From positions 4,960,001 to 5,024,000 of the forward strand of contig CP075493.1 in NCBI GenBank assembly GCA_021613535.1: DNA of 64,000 bases, written 5' to 3'. The translations under genes and the position numbers were made by a program. The notes beneath the pieces are model-generated. The model ran no database searches and was not told where the DNA came from. It saw only the letters and a list, made by a program, of their open reading frames with translations. Source of the stretch: Adineta vaga. Its lineage: Eukaryota > Rotifera. This document shows positions 50,996 through 63,372 of this stretch, in pieces; within the stretch, counting starts at the first letter, position 1, and each line of letters starts with the position of its first letter.

Positions 50996-53758
50996 ATGAT
51001 GGATAGATTTATCATCATCTATTTGTTCTTTTTAATATCTCTCATATATGCGAGTCATTTTCGTGGTGGTACAATTACATGGTAAGTTCTCTATCAATTC
51101 TCTATTGCATCGATGAAATGATTCAATTTTCAGGCGTCCTCTTAACAATACTCCTTCTGGCAGTAAATGCAATCTTTTGGTGCGTGAACGATATTCATGG
51201 CGACGGAGTTTTTCTGCTGCTTGTTTTTGCGATAGCACAACTATTGCTACAAAAGGCCTTATTGGTAATTCAGATTGGATAACTTGTACATCTGGTACCT
51301 GCAGTTCGTGGTCTAACATGAATACGCAGACGTCATGTACAGATTTCAGTAGTATATTAGACGTTAGTTCTGGCGAACGATATGAAATAAGAAATATTAC
51401 ACTTGGAATATCATTCAGTATCACTTATAATGATGGTGACTGGTTCGCAGCTCTATATGTTGGTGCTAACTCTAAATGGTATGTTACTAATTGGGTCAAT
51501 ACTGTTATTAGACCTGATGGTTACCTCAACACCAGTCCTGTGGCTGTCACAATTCCTATTATTTATAAAGAAATCAATATCCAACATGTTCATGTTGTTC
51601 AAATGTCTGATTTTGATGGCACAGACATCTTATTATGTCGATGGTCAATTGGAACTACAAGTAATATTAATTCTTATAATGAATGTGGTGGTGTCTGCTC
51701 AGGAGTTCCTGGTGCTGCTCTCATTCAAACAAACTGTACCATAGTATTCACATTGACAACAGCTGGAATGTATGCTGCAGTAGCCTTGCAAATCGAAGAT
51801 TATTACAACACTGCAGCAACAGTACCAATGAGTTCTGTTCCTCTTCAATTTCTCTTCTATGGTTATGGTGCACCATCAGGTTGCACTACTCCACCTGCCA
51901 TCATTGGTAATCGACCGAATCGTGGTAAGTTGAAACTGTATTTTACATGTTTTCCTTTCATCATCACATGTTTGTTAGCTTGTATTGGTACACCTATTGG
52001 TTCTAATGTCACTGAATATATTATTGTACAAGTTTATTGTCCAGGACAGAGTATTGTAGACTTTATATCAAGTTCACCAGTTGGCCTGAAAAAAAGTGCT
52101 ATATTACATCCAAGCACATGTCAGTATATGTTTTATGATTCACATGATTACTTATCATCTTTTTTCAATAGATATCTATCAGTTGATTCTCAGTTGGGTT
52201 CCAGTAGCAGATCAATACGGACCACAATCACTTTGTGCTGGAGCAGTTGATAATTCAAATCTGCAGTCGAATCAATGGTGTATAACATTTTTGGTTGGTT
52301 TTGAATCACCTGATGTCATTCGACCATCAATGGTTCAAGGCTCAGCTTCACCAATTGGCACTATCTTTCAAAACCACACTGTCTTTTCTATTCAAAGTAA
52401 AATGAATCTTAATATTTAATAACAAACATATTGATTGTAAACTGACTTATTGCTAGCAAATAATACGAATACTTTTCCTATTTTCCCTCACGTCGACATA
52501 TTTAGATGATCAGATGATAAAATCATTATAGAATAAATAGAAATTGTTCATTTTGGTAGTTGTCTCATGTGCATTTTAATAACATCTATGAATTACGAGA
52601 ATTAGAACTTATTATTGACTAGTATATTCATTGAACTCCAGTGTTTTTACTGAATACTCTTTATAGCTTCAAAATCAGTGAATCGTCCAACACGTAACGG
52701 AACTTATATCTACTTTTGGGATTCAACTCTTGGTGGCACACTTGTTCAGAAATATGATTGTGGTTGGGAACCAGAAGTAACTTACACTGGTTTCACAACT
52801 GTCATTCGGTTTCCAACTGCACCATGGATTCCTGGACATTTCTATTATGTCACAATGGATAGTGGTATGTTTGTAGTAGATGATACATTCGATCGATCGA
52901 TCCAATGTTCTTTGTAATTATAGGTGTAGCAAGTGGAACGGAGTTTTGTGGTACGTAGTCATCTATGTATCTCATCGATCGAACTTCGATTGACATTGTA
53001 GGTCCTGAGTCTGCTGCAGTTAATGATCCAACTTATTGGGTATTCAATATATGGGATCCAACGCGTTCATCTACAACAACGACAACGACTACTCCTTTCA
53101 CAACAGTCACAGTCACAACAAAACCAACATCAACAACAAGTATCAATACTCTTGTAAGTTCATTCGATGACTTGTGTTCGTTTTGAACAATTTAATTCTA
53201 ATTAGTTAACAACAACTGGAATAGTGATTACAACTACAACTCCTGTCACAACTACTGCAACACTCTCAACTAGCACGTTACCAGGTATATCCAAAAACTT
53301 GATACTTTTCTCTTGTGTAAAGATGAAAGTAAATGTAGAAAGCTATTAAGAGAAAAAGTCAATCTATCTCTCATGTTCTTAATGAAATCTATACACTAGT
53401 TTATCTTACGTTTTAGTTTCAACGATCGGTACTACGGTGTCAACGATTACAACAGAACCAAAATTTACTGTTATCTATCCAACTAATATAGTAAGTTTTA
53501 AACAAAAAACCTACTAAACTCATCTTTTTTTTTTCATCTCAATAGCAATACTTATGTAAACAACCAATCATAATTATGAATGTAATTATGATGACTTTTA
53601 TTGCTCCTTTAAATGCAGTAGTTATGTATGCAACATTTGCAAAGTTGTCCAACATCTTTGATCCATCAAAACTTAATGCAAAGAAAAGACACAAGCAAAG
53701 AATGAAAAGAATTCTTGGTCCAACAAATCCGACTTCATTTAATCATGAACTATGGTAA
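50996..53758 (+). CDS. SHFRGG-type single-pass membrane protein B
   Basis: Ten exons (50996-51081, 51134-51924, 51979-52119, 52172-52396, 52667-52864, 52924-52950, 53002-53153, 53206-53284, 53417-53490, 53546-53758) join in frame to 661 residues. MMDRFIIIYLFFLISLIYA is the signal peptide, followed by SHFRGGTITWRP. The ectodomain, threonine-rich stalk, membrane helix (MNVIMMTFIAPLNAVVMYA) and basic tail match gene A; gene B has a longer C-terminal tail (ILGPTNPTSFNHELW). All nine intron positions are shared, and the 27-nt exon 6 differs from gene A at one base. The stalk and last exons are the most diverged. It is flanked by GPCRs 2 and 3. The role is probably cell-surface; the family is not recognised. 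Confidence 0.87.
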
Positions 53759-53803
53759 TCATTTTCAACTACAAATGAATTTGATACTTTTTTTCTTTTT
53801 CAA

Positions 53804-53809
53804 AATAAA
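53804..53809 (+). terminator. Poly(A) signal of SHFRGG gene B
   Basis: AATAAA lies 46 nt after the stop codon. Confidence 0.5.
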
Positions 53810-54132
53810 CTAAGACTTTTAATACGATCTGCTTTGTTTTCATGTTTATCACAAAAGTTAAAAATCTCAAGATAAACTAACAACGTTTTTATAATACTCG
53901 TCATAATTGTATTCAATGATATAACATAATCTCATCGATATGATTATAAAATTAGAAGAAATTATCTATCATAATCTTTCGTTGTATTTAAAGAATTTGA
54001 TAATACTTGTTTTACATGCATAAACTGTTACATTACTATTTCATAATTATAGATAATTATAGTATGACTCTCTGTCATCTTATTCAATATTCTCTCTCAT
54101 GCTTGTTTTGATTAACTCAAGTAAAAGTTAAA
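53810..54132. other. Short intergenic stretch before GPCR 3
   Basis: About 320 bp of AT-rich DNA between same-strand genes; probably the GPCR 3 promoter. No other feature seen. Confidence 0.5.
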
Positions 54133-55221
54133 ATGAATCAAACGATTAGTCGGAATACAACTGAAACAAATTCATCATTCATTATTTTCATTCAATTGGA
54201 AATCGCTGCTGCATGTATAACGTAAGTGAATAATTAATTTTTAATTTTTCAATCATTGATTGATACATCTCATAGATATGGTCTTGGATTTATTGGCAAT
54301 CTTTTTGCATTGATTGTTTTCTCTTCATTATTAGAATTTCGTCGAATATCTACTGGTATTTTGTTTCTTCTTATGACTATATCAAATTTTTTTCATCTTT
54401 GGACATTAACAATTGAATTCATTGGTATTTGCAGTGGTTATTATATCTATTCGACTATTTTCTTTCAATGTCATATAAATCCATTTATTGAAAATATTAG
54501 TCGTGCGATGAGTACATATTTCTCTGTTGGTATCGCTGTTGATCGTTTTATTCGTTCGGAAATACCAATTCGTGCGAAAGTCATTTGTACAAGGAAAAAT
54601 ATCATTATTCTAACAGTAATTTTCTTGATTATTTTCTGTATTTTCTGGTCGTTTTATTTCATTCCATTGAACAATTATATTTTGATTCGAGGAATTTGTG
54701 TTTACAATGAAAAAAATCACTATCAATTTTTTCTTCTGAATATCTATATTCCATTACGAGCGGTTGTCTTCTGTTTTCTACCGATTATAATCATGACTGC
54801 AGCAAATATACGTATGATGAATAATATTCGTCAAGCACGAGCTCGTGTTGGTGATATTCCACAAATAATTGAAGGAACGAAAAGTAGTACAATCATTACA
54901 TCAACCGTAATCAATGGTCCTGTCAGTCGACGAACTTTAGCAATCGATCGAATGCTTCTCTATATGATGATAGCAAGTGTATTAACATTTATTATTACAC
55001 AACTACCTTTTCATATCTATATGTTGATAGAAATTCGTTTTTATCAGATTGATAATCATCTTCATTCATTAATCTATGCCATGCTTTTAATTTGGTCGAG
55101 TATTTATTTTGGTATTGCTTTTTATTTATACTGTTTAGCCTCGCCGTTATTTCGTAGGAAATTTATTCGTATAAGTAGACGATTAATACATTGTCACTTG
55201 TGTGAGAATGTAATGATGTAG
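54133..55221 (+). CDS. Rhodopsin-like GPCR 3
   Basis: Two exons (54133-54221 and 54276-55221, intron 54 nt) encode 344 residues. The N-terminus, MNQTISRNTTETNSS, has three N-glycosylation sequons and no signal peptide. TM1 YGLGFIGNLFALIVF follows the same phase 2 intron as in GPCRs 2 and 4. TM2 reads LLMTISNFFHLWTL, TM3 ends in AVDRFIRSEIP, TM6 has FIITQLPFHIY, and TM7 reads SSIYFGIAFYLYCLASPLFR. The third intracellular loop is long and basic. It is closest to GPCR 2. It is the only plus-strand receptor of the cluster and converges with GPCR 4, with 143 bp between the two stops. Confidence 0.88.
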
Positions 55222-55364
55222 ATTATTTAAAATTTTTTTTGACAATAAAACTAATTTCTTTATTGAGTACAATTTACAGACAACATTTATACATGCGGAC
55301 ACAAACAACGAGCGAGATAATGAATCATTTTCTTTGAAATATGTCTGCAGAGAAAAGTTTACAT

Positions 55365-56455
55365 TTATCTTTGATGACATACTTGATAAAATGTAACTTT
55401 CTTGATTATTTGGAGAAGTGCTCGAGAAAAAATTGGTGATGCTAAACAATAAAAATACGATCCCATACCAAAATAAATACTTGACCAAATCAAAAGTGCT
55501 GCTCGAATAAATTGCGCATCAAATGCATTCATTCCTCGATTGTATGTTCGTACAATTGTATAGATATGAAATGGTATTTGTGTAATAATAAATACTCCAA
55601 CATTAACTAACATCATACGAAAAAGCATTCGATCAAGAGATGTTAGTCGTTCATTTGATGTTCCACTTGTACGAGTCATTTCAGATGCTTGTATAACACG
55701 TCGACGAGAGCGTCGAATATTAAATAACATACGAAGATTTGCTAGACTTATGATTACTACAGGAATTAAGCAGACGAAAATAAAACGAAGAGGTAAAAAT
55801 ATATTACTGAAAAAGAATGTATATGCTGATGCTCTACCAGTATAACAACCGCCTGCGGTTGGATTGATTGAATTCATTGGAAAAAACCAGAATGAATAGA
55901 AAACTGAAGATACGATCAAGTATATTAAACTTAATTTAAGTGCATTTTGACGCGTACAAAGATGTCTTGAACGAAGTGGAATTTCTGATCGAAGAAGTCG
56001 ATCTACTGTAACAGTTATGGCGATATAGGTACTCACAGATCGACTAACATTTTGTATGAAATAATTCAAACGACATTGAAGAAACTCATTTAAATATATA
56101 TAAACGTTGAAAGTGCCAAGAAATTCTGTTGTTAATGTCCATAGATGAATTGTATTTGAAAGCGTCATAAGAAGAAATAAGATTCCTGTCGAAATCTTTC
56201 GAAATTCATCTTTCGAAAAGAAGATCATCGATGCAAATAGATTTCCAATAAAGCCAAATCCATAACTAAAATAGCATTTGATTTTAAAATAAAAAACGAT
56301 ATGAAAAACAAAAATTACATAATACTAGCAGTAATAATCTCAAACCAAATAAGAATAATCACTGGTGATTTAATCGCTAATAACGAAACAGTTGTAGTTG
56401 TTATTGTCTGTGAAGTATTCATTACATTCGCTGTCGTTCCTACCGTTTTAGCCAT
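55365..56455 (-). CDS. Rhodopsin-like GPCR 4
   Basis: Two exons (56319-56455 and 55365-56265, intron 53 nt) encode 345 residues. The N-terminus has an NTS sequon and a Thr-rich patch. TM1 reads YGFGFIGNLFAS, TM3 ends TVDRLLRSEIP, TM6 has FIITQIPFHIY and TM7 reads SSIYFGMGSYFYCLASPIF. The first intron is at the same place and phase as in GPCRs 2 and 3. The third loop holds an Arg-rich start (NIRRSRRRV). It is a clear paralogue of GPCRs 2 and 3 with the same altered motifs. The start at 56455 is the only in-frame ATG at the beginning of exon 1. Confidence 0.87.
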
Positions 56456-56939
56456 GAATTCATATGAATATGTAGGTAACATTGTCATCTTGTAAAACTT
56501 CAGCAGTGACTTTGATGAAACAGACCATGTTACCTATTTAAATGGAATTCTGGAAATTAAAAAGTTGGTGTTTTTGTTTACAAGGGATATATTTCAAATA
56601 TCCTGTGTGAATTTTTATTAATTTTCTATACGATAGATTGCCATTAGAAATCATTTTCGTACTCTCATTAAACTGTCTCCAATAATTTATATAGAGTAAA
56701 CATAATTAAAGCCTCCTGTTTCTCTATGACGTATGTAAAATAGATATTTTTAGAATGAACTAACAAGACGTATATTCAGTGAATTAAATAAAACGAACAA
56801 AAAGGTAATGCAATAAAGACATCAAGAACGTGTCGACTAAGTCAAATATTGAAGATAATCAATTAAGTTTATGTTTTTTTGATGAATTTATAATAGAAAA
56901 TAGGTTGTAGTAATTTATTGAGATAACATTATAGTCGAT
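56456..56939. other. Intergenic between GPCR 4 and GPCR 5
   Basis: 484 bp of AT-rich DNA. It should contain the GPCR 4 promoter and the GPCR 5 3' UTR. No coding support. Confidence 0.5.
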
Positions 56940-58004
56940 TCAAACTACAGGTTGTCGACGAATCAAACGAATAAAATCATTTCGAAATTTACTGGAACAG
57001 ATCGAATAAACTAAAACAAAATATAATTCTATTGAACAAAAGAGAATACGAAAAAACTATTTATACCATAGAATTGCGCAACACAATAAACATAATTCAA
57101 CAATGGACTGATAATATATCCAATTAAAGATTCAATAGCTAATCTTAATTCATTTTTTTGTTGAACTATCGGTGCTGTTATAACACCATAGAGAACATTG
57201 ACAGGATAGAGAACAGTTGTAATAATATAAAGTATAACTTCAACAGATAACATTTTCATTAAATCACGATTCGCCTTTTGAAAACGAATTTGAGCTATGC
57301 TTGATGAGGGTAAAACTCTTGATTTAACTAATTTTAAATTTCGCCATGCGAGAAAACCGAATAATATCATCAACATCGGAGGAAGTATACCAATAACAAC
57401 AAATAAATACATCGAAAATGCGAATGCATAGTTAGATGGTGTACCACATCGACCAGAATAATTATTAACAAATACTGCCATATGAACAGGAATGATAGGC
57501 CATATTAATATCAAACAAATGATCACATTTCGAGAAACAATTGGTCGAGCATATGATCGAATATTTGTCTTAGGTGATGTCAATGCCCATCGATCAAAAC
57601 ATGCTGCAATCGCTGAAAACAAATAAAAAAGAATGATCTGATTTGTATCAAGTTGTTCTTTGTTTGTTTTTTGAAAACTTACTAAAACTTCGTGAAAGCA
57701 TCAATAAGATTTGTCCTCCATACCATCGTAATTTACAAACAACAATCGATTGATGTTGAGGATCAACATGATCAACGCCATAAACTGTTGATATAAGACT
57801 TGTATTAATCAAAATCCAATTGGTTATTGAAGCAGCTAAAAGATATAATGTACAAGAATTTGCTTGTTTCTTTAATGTTCGTATAAATATTAATATTGTT
57901 AAAACATTGCCTATATTACCGAGTATAATTAATACCGATAAACCATATCGACCAATGTTCTTTTGTATATTATTTATAGTCTGAGGCAACATACTATTAT
58001 TCAT
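56940..58004 (-). CDS. Rhodopsin-like GPCR 5, divergent subfamily
   Basis: Three exons (57683-58004, 57067-57612, 56940-57010) encode 312 residues. The last intron (56 nt) must be spliced to reach the basic C-terminus SKFRNDFIRLIRRQPVV; reading through gives a truncated end. N-terminus MNNSMLPQTINN has one sequon. TM1 shows ILGNIGNVLTILIF; TM2-3 carries a Cys before ILLMLSRSF; TM3 ends ACFDRWALTSP (DRW); TM5-6 are clear; TM7 reads IGYIISPLLNYVYCVAQFY. Intron positions and sequence differ from GPCRs 1-4. It resembles the large invertebrate peptide-receptor-like expansions; the ligand is unknown. Confidence 0.85.
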
Positions 58005-59210
58005 AATTGAAAACTAAATTAGTGACGTATTTCTCGTCTGAAAAAGATTAATGAAAAAAATAATCCTCGAGATAATTCGCCGAAAAAAAGAACACTTTGT
58101 ATCTTCAGCAATTAATATGCATTGCATGTTATCACTGACTGCTACTTTTCCGAGGAATACATGAAATATTTGATAGAAGATTCTACTTTGCGTTCATTTG
58201 TATATATATATATATACTTCGGCAGTTATCAACATCATTATCTCATTTCGACTTTGACAAATTCTATTCAATAGTTTATAACGTGACCTATTTCTAAAGT
58301 TTCATGCTGAAGATTATATCGTGCAGTATTAATTTAGTGCGTGTTCTAATATCCGAACAGTTGGTATCTCAATTAATTCATTTTATGCAGTACGCAGATG
58401 CAGAAGATAAACTATTTAATTAAGAATCTAAATAATTCTTGCTAGAGAATACTGTGACACAGAATAATTATTATTTGCTCGATTTTAATCTGAGAAACCT
58501 ATGCAATTGCTAATGACATCCGTCATGAGAAATGTAATTATGATAACTAAAGATATGAACTATAGACGTGCTTCTGCAAGTCAAACAAGGTTATTTGTTA
58601 ATGAAATATTTTCGATTTATTCTATGTCGATCAATTAGTGCATATTTGTTTCAAACTTATGATAAACATCTCGAGATTCAATTAAATTCCATTCATTTAC
58701 TAAAAGATAAATTGTCTGAAAATCGTTTACATCTCCTGTGTCTTGTATTCCATATTCATTTATTCGAATAAAAGAAATTAAATCAACAATTTCCTTCTTC
58801 TATACGAAGTTATCGTAACTTTTCTTGAGAATGGACATAGTTTAAGCACATTTATGATGCAACTGAAAGTTGAGTATTGCGATAGTTACTTTTTCGCACA
58901 AAGCTTTTTTTTGACGTTTTACTCCTTCATTTTAATTGCAGAAGTTCGAATAACAAGAACGAAAGAAACACCATTTTATACTTCAAATAGAGTACAAACG
59001 CTGAGCATCATAAGGAGCATGTTAAATAAACAAAGTCTGAAAATGCGCATTGCAGGTGAATTTTAATATATATTGAATATAATCAAAACTAACTATATAT
59101 ATATATATAAAAAGTAGTGTAATATGCGATTATTGCATCGAGTCAAATCATCAAGTTAATTACGAAAAGAAAAAGAATTCTCCAAATCTGTTAGAGATAA
59201 TTGCTATTGC
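58005..59210. other. Intergenic, nothing recognised
   Basis: About 1.2 kb between GPCR 5 and the 3' end of DCXR. TA runs occur near 58201-58216 and 59094-59108. Short open frames near 58570-59066 show no recognisable protein. Confidence 0.5.
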
Positions 59211-60394
<1,184 letters not shown>

Positions 60395-60477
60395 CTAGAA
60401 AATTACCAAAAAGATGAAATGTAATAATTTTATCAAAAATATTTGAAAAAAAAGACTAAATTGTTGTCATTAAAAAA
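60395..60477 (-). promoter_or_regulatory. 83-bp intercistronic gap, CLN3 to DCXR, with acceptor at the ATG
   Basis: Read on the minus strand, the gap runs from the CLN3 stop through a T-rich stretch and ends GGTAATTTTCTAG directly at the DCXR ATG (AG at 60395-60396). There is no room for an ordinary separate promoter plus a 5' UTR intron. A trans-splice acceptor is the simplest reading. Confidence 0.5.
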
Positions 60478-63225
60478 TCATCGACAAATTGCATTATGAA
60501 GTGGAATTGATAATAAACCAGCAAAAGTTATGCCAAATGAATCACCAACAGATGCAACACCCATAGAAAATTCACGATCTTTCTCTGGAATCTATTTAAA
60601 ATATAAAAAGAAACACATCATTTTATAGAATACCAGCGGAGGTACTCGATGACTGTCAGGAACTCTACAGACTGAAAACTTCATATGTGAGTAAACGATA
60701 GGAGATGCACAGAAGGTAGTCCTATAAATTTTTTATTTATACCACAACATATCCCGCCGTGCATATCTAAGACAGAACAACTTATACTATGTAGAATTCC
60801 AAATTCATCCGTCTCCTAACAGTTCCCTTTGCAAAAGTCATTCTTTCTCGTACAGATCCCGCTCCAAATCTATCTCAACCTCAGCTTGTATCTAAAAAGT
60901 CGTATACCTGGGGTTAAAGTTTCATATATCGCGAATACAGGCGCACTCACAAAATACTATTGTCCAACGAATATTTTCAGTTTGATGACCGTAGTTATCA
61001 CGTAACCATTTGAGTGAAATTCCACCCAGGCACCCTCTTCTAACCCCCCATCGGTGTGGCCAACTCCCTCTCAACCTTCCATTAGACTTCCAGAACTGCC
61101 ATAAAAAGTTTGGTTACGTTAGCTATTACAGGAATTGAATGCATAACGAATAAACAGACAAACAAACATGTTTCTTTATATATATAACTATAGATAAAAG
61201 ATATATAGAAGGTAGAAGATAGAAGATAGTAGATAGTAGATAGCAGATGTACCCGCTGCAAATAAAGATAGTTTGATATGGGACGTGTAAATTATCGTAG
61301 ATGTGCGCTCAGACGGCCTTCTCTATCAATTTTTTTCACATTTTGAAATGCTGTCATCCTCTTTGTCAGTTTCATAGATTGCCTGTAGCAAGTGTAGGAT
61401 TCGTTTTTTTTTCAGAACAAAGTAGATATCGAGCTTCGTCTGGGTGTAGAGATCATTTCTGGAAAGTTTCATTGCATTTGTTCGTACGGTCTCCAAATGC
61501 ATAGCGAACAGACAGACAAATATTCTGCTTTATATCTATTTATAGAAATCATTCAAGAAAAAGACGTACCTCTTCGGATATTTTAAAGAATGTATTCACA
61601 TATGCACCACCACCAATTAAACCTTCGAATACTACTAAACCAAACACAAGCCATATACTTGGAATAAATGCTGTACGATAAACACACGCAAAAAAGAAAC
61701 CCATATTAATGAACTAGCAAATGAATTGATCGAAAATGAAGATAAATATAAGTTATTTTTACTTGAATTATAGGTAATAACCATAGATGATGAATTCGAA
61801 AGAGAATAACTGATGAACGTGAAATGAAAACACCAATTTGATAAGTAACGGAATACCTATCAATATAAAATTCATAATTATCATATGAGTATGTAAATTT
61901 TACCAACGATATTGAGATGCATGTGATAGAGATATACCACGAAAGTAAATAAGTTCATACTAGATTCGAAAGAAAAATTTGAATAGAAACATATAGATAA
62001 CTATTGAAAACTATTTATTTACTAATCCTTGATTGATTAAATATTCAGCAAAATAGACTAAAGTCAATGGGATCATGTATTTAAGTAATGGCTAAAAGAA
62101 AGCAATTACTCGAGAAAATATCATGAACAAATAGCTACTTTAACTAATTGAAGTCGACTTGGCTTATTTCCTAGTACTTGAACATTACCTGATACTACTT
62201 TATCATCTTCATCGTCAGCTAAAGATACATTAATAATTATCAAAATTTTTATGAATATTCGATTCCTCTTACTTGTATCACCTCTCGAATGGTCGATTAT
62301 TTGTTGATATTGTTGTTGTTTCGATGCAGCAGTACTCGCTCCAATCATGATGTAACTATAAATAAATAACAACTGATATTGCTCATCATTCTCTTCCATT
62401 TACCTAATAACTTGAAGAACTGGTATGAAAAGTAGAACGAGTATTGCCTTTTTTGGAGTTAGTCCAATAGGACCGGTGAGTGCTGCATAGGAAAGAGCAC
62501 CAAGTAAACCAGCTGCACCTGTTCCACTTGACCATGCAGTGACTGTATGTTTTGAATAGAATGATGATAATTGTAAGATAGTTATTTCACCAAAACCGGA
62601 ACTAATACTTGCACAAGCCACACCTTAGTTGTATAATTATTTCAAATGAGTTAGCATGTTTTTCAATTTTACTTACCGAATAAACTCAAAGCAACAATTT
62701 TCGATGTACCAACAATAATCAACGAACCAGCAGCAAATAATACAATTAATGCAAAGCGAATACTTAAATAAATAAATAAATAAAACGAATGAAGATGAGT
62801 TAAAACTTACTTATAGATGATCTTATGCATAAAAAATGGAGCGGAGACTTTAATTACTAATGCAGGTAAAATATCTGCAAGTAGAATAGCCTAAAGAATA
62901 AATCAAATCACAGTTTCTTATAATTCCATTGTATACTTACTCCTGTAGATATTGAATTACAATCAAATTGATTTGTTGAATTATGTGGTACAGGTACAGT
63001 TGAATTTTCATGTTCTTCTTGTTTAAGTATGTCATGAGCAGCGCTTAACATAACTACATAACCAAAATTATTGCATAAACCAAGAAACCTATGATAGACA
63101 CGGATATAAACTTTCATCGGTGCTTTTTCTTTGGGAAATAAAACATACCAAAATCCAACAATTTCAATAATTCGTTTGATCTTTTCTTGTCGACGAAGTT
63201 CATTGCCTGCTGGATAAGTGTTCAT
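60478..63225 (-). CDS. CLN3: CLN3/battenin, lysosomal membrane protein
   Basis: Starts [15 protein letters not shown] at 63225; about ten introns; ends [13 protein letters not shown]3 hallmarks in order: [82 protein letters not shown], and YVNTFFKIS, with [12 protein letters not shown] near the end. CLN3 is a multi-pass endolysosomal protein, lost in juvenile Batten disease, and linked to glycerophosphodiester export. The acidic loop around 62,150-62,330 has a polyQ patch. The last intron (60592-61569) is 978 bp long, far above the 50-80 nt typical here, and carries repeat-like DNA. It lies 147 bp downstream of the COPZ stop. Confidence 0.94.
60620..61560. mobile_element. Repeat-derived insertion in the last CLN3 intron (remnant)
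   Basis: Most of the 978-bp intron is unlike flanking intron sequence: less AT-rich, with no coding frame. Two related tails are present, 61104-61195 and 61463-61545. Each has AAAGTTT, a short spacer, ATGCATA(A/G)CGAA, an ACAGACA run, then a CTTTATAT segment. This tail style resembles the 3' ends of non-LTR retrotransposons or their non-autonomous derivatives. No target-site duplication or terminal inverted repeat could be assigned by eye. Confidence 0.45.
61197..61250. repeat. Imperfect AGAAGATAG / AGATAGT tandem repeat
   Basis: A run of short variants of AGATAG lies just after the first retroelement-like tail inside the CLN3 intron, consistent with a degenerate microsatellite tail. Confidence 0.6.
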
Positions 63226-63372
63226 GATCAAAAAAAAACAAACAAACAAAGGAAAGATAAAATGTTCTCTAAAGATGAAGATAGTATAAAAGAAATGTTT
63301 TTATTTCGCAAAGAAAACTAGCGAATAAAATCATTCGAAAAAAAAAGACATTCACGATATTATCATATGTAT
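63226..63372 (-). promoter_or_regulatory. 147-bp intercistronic gap, COPZ to CLN3
   Basis: On the minus strand, AATAAA (63300-63305) is followed 30 nt later by the acceptor-like CATCTTTAG (AG at 63269-63270), 44 nt before the CLN3 ATG. Poly(A) signal followed closely by a downstream acceptor is the expected layout of a polycistronic junction. Confidence 0.45.

Noticed and set aside
58568-59066. Two plus-strand open frames after GPCR 5
   Set aside because: Biased, unstructured products without motifs; AT-rich intergenic background explains them.
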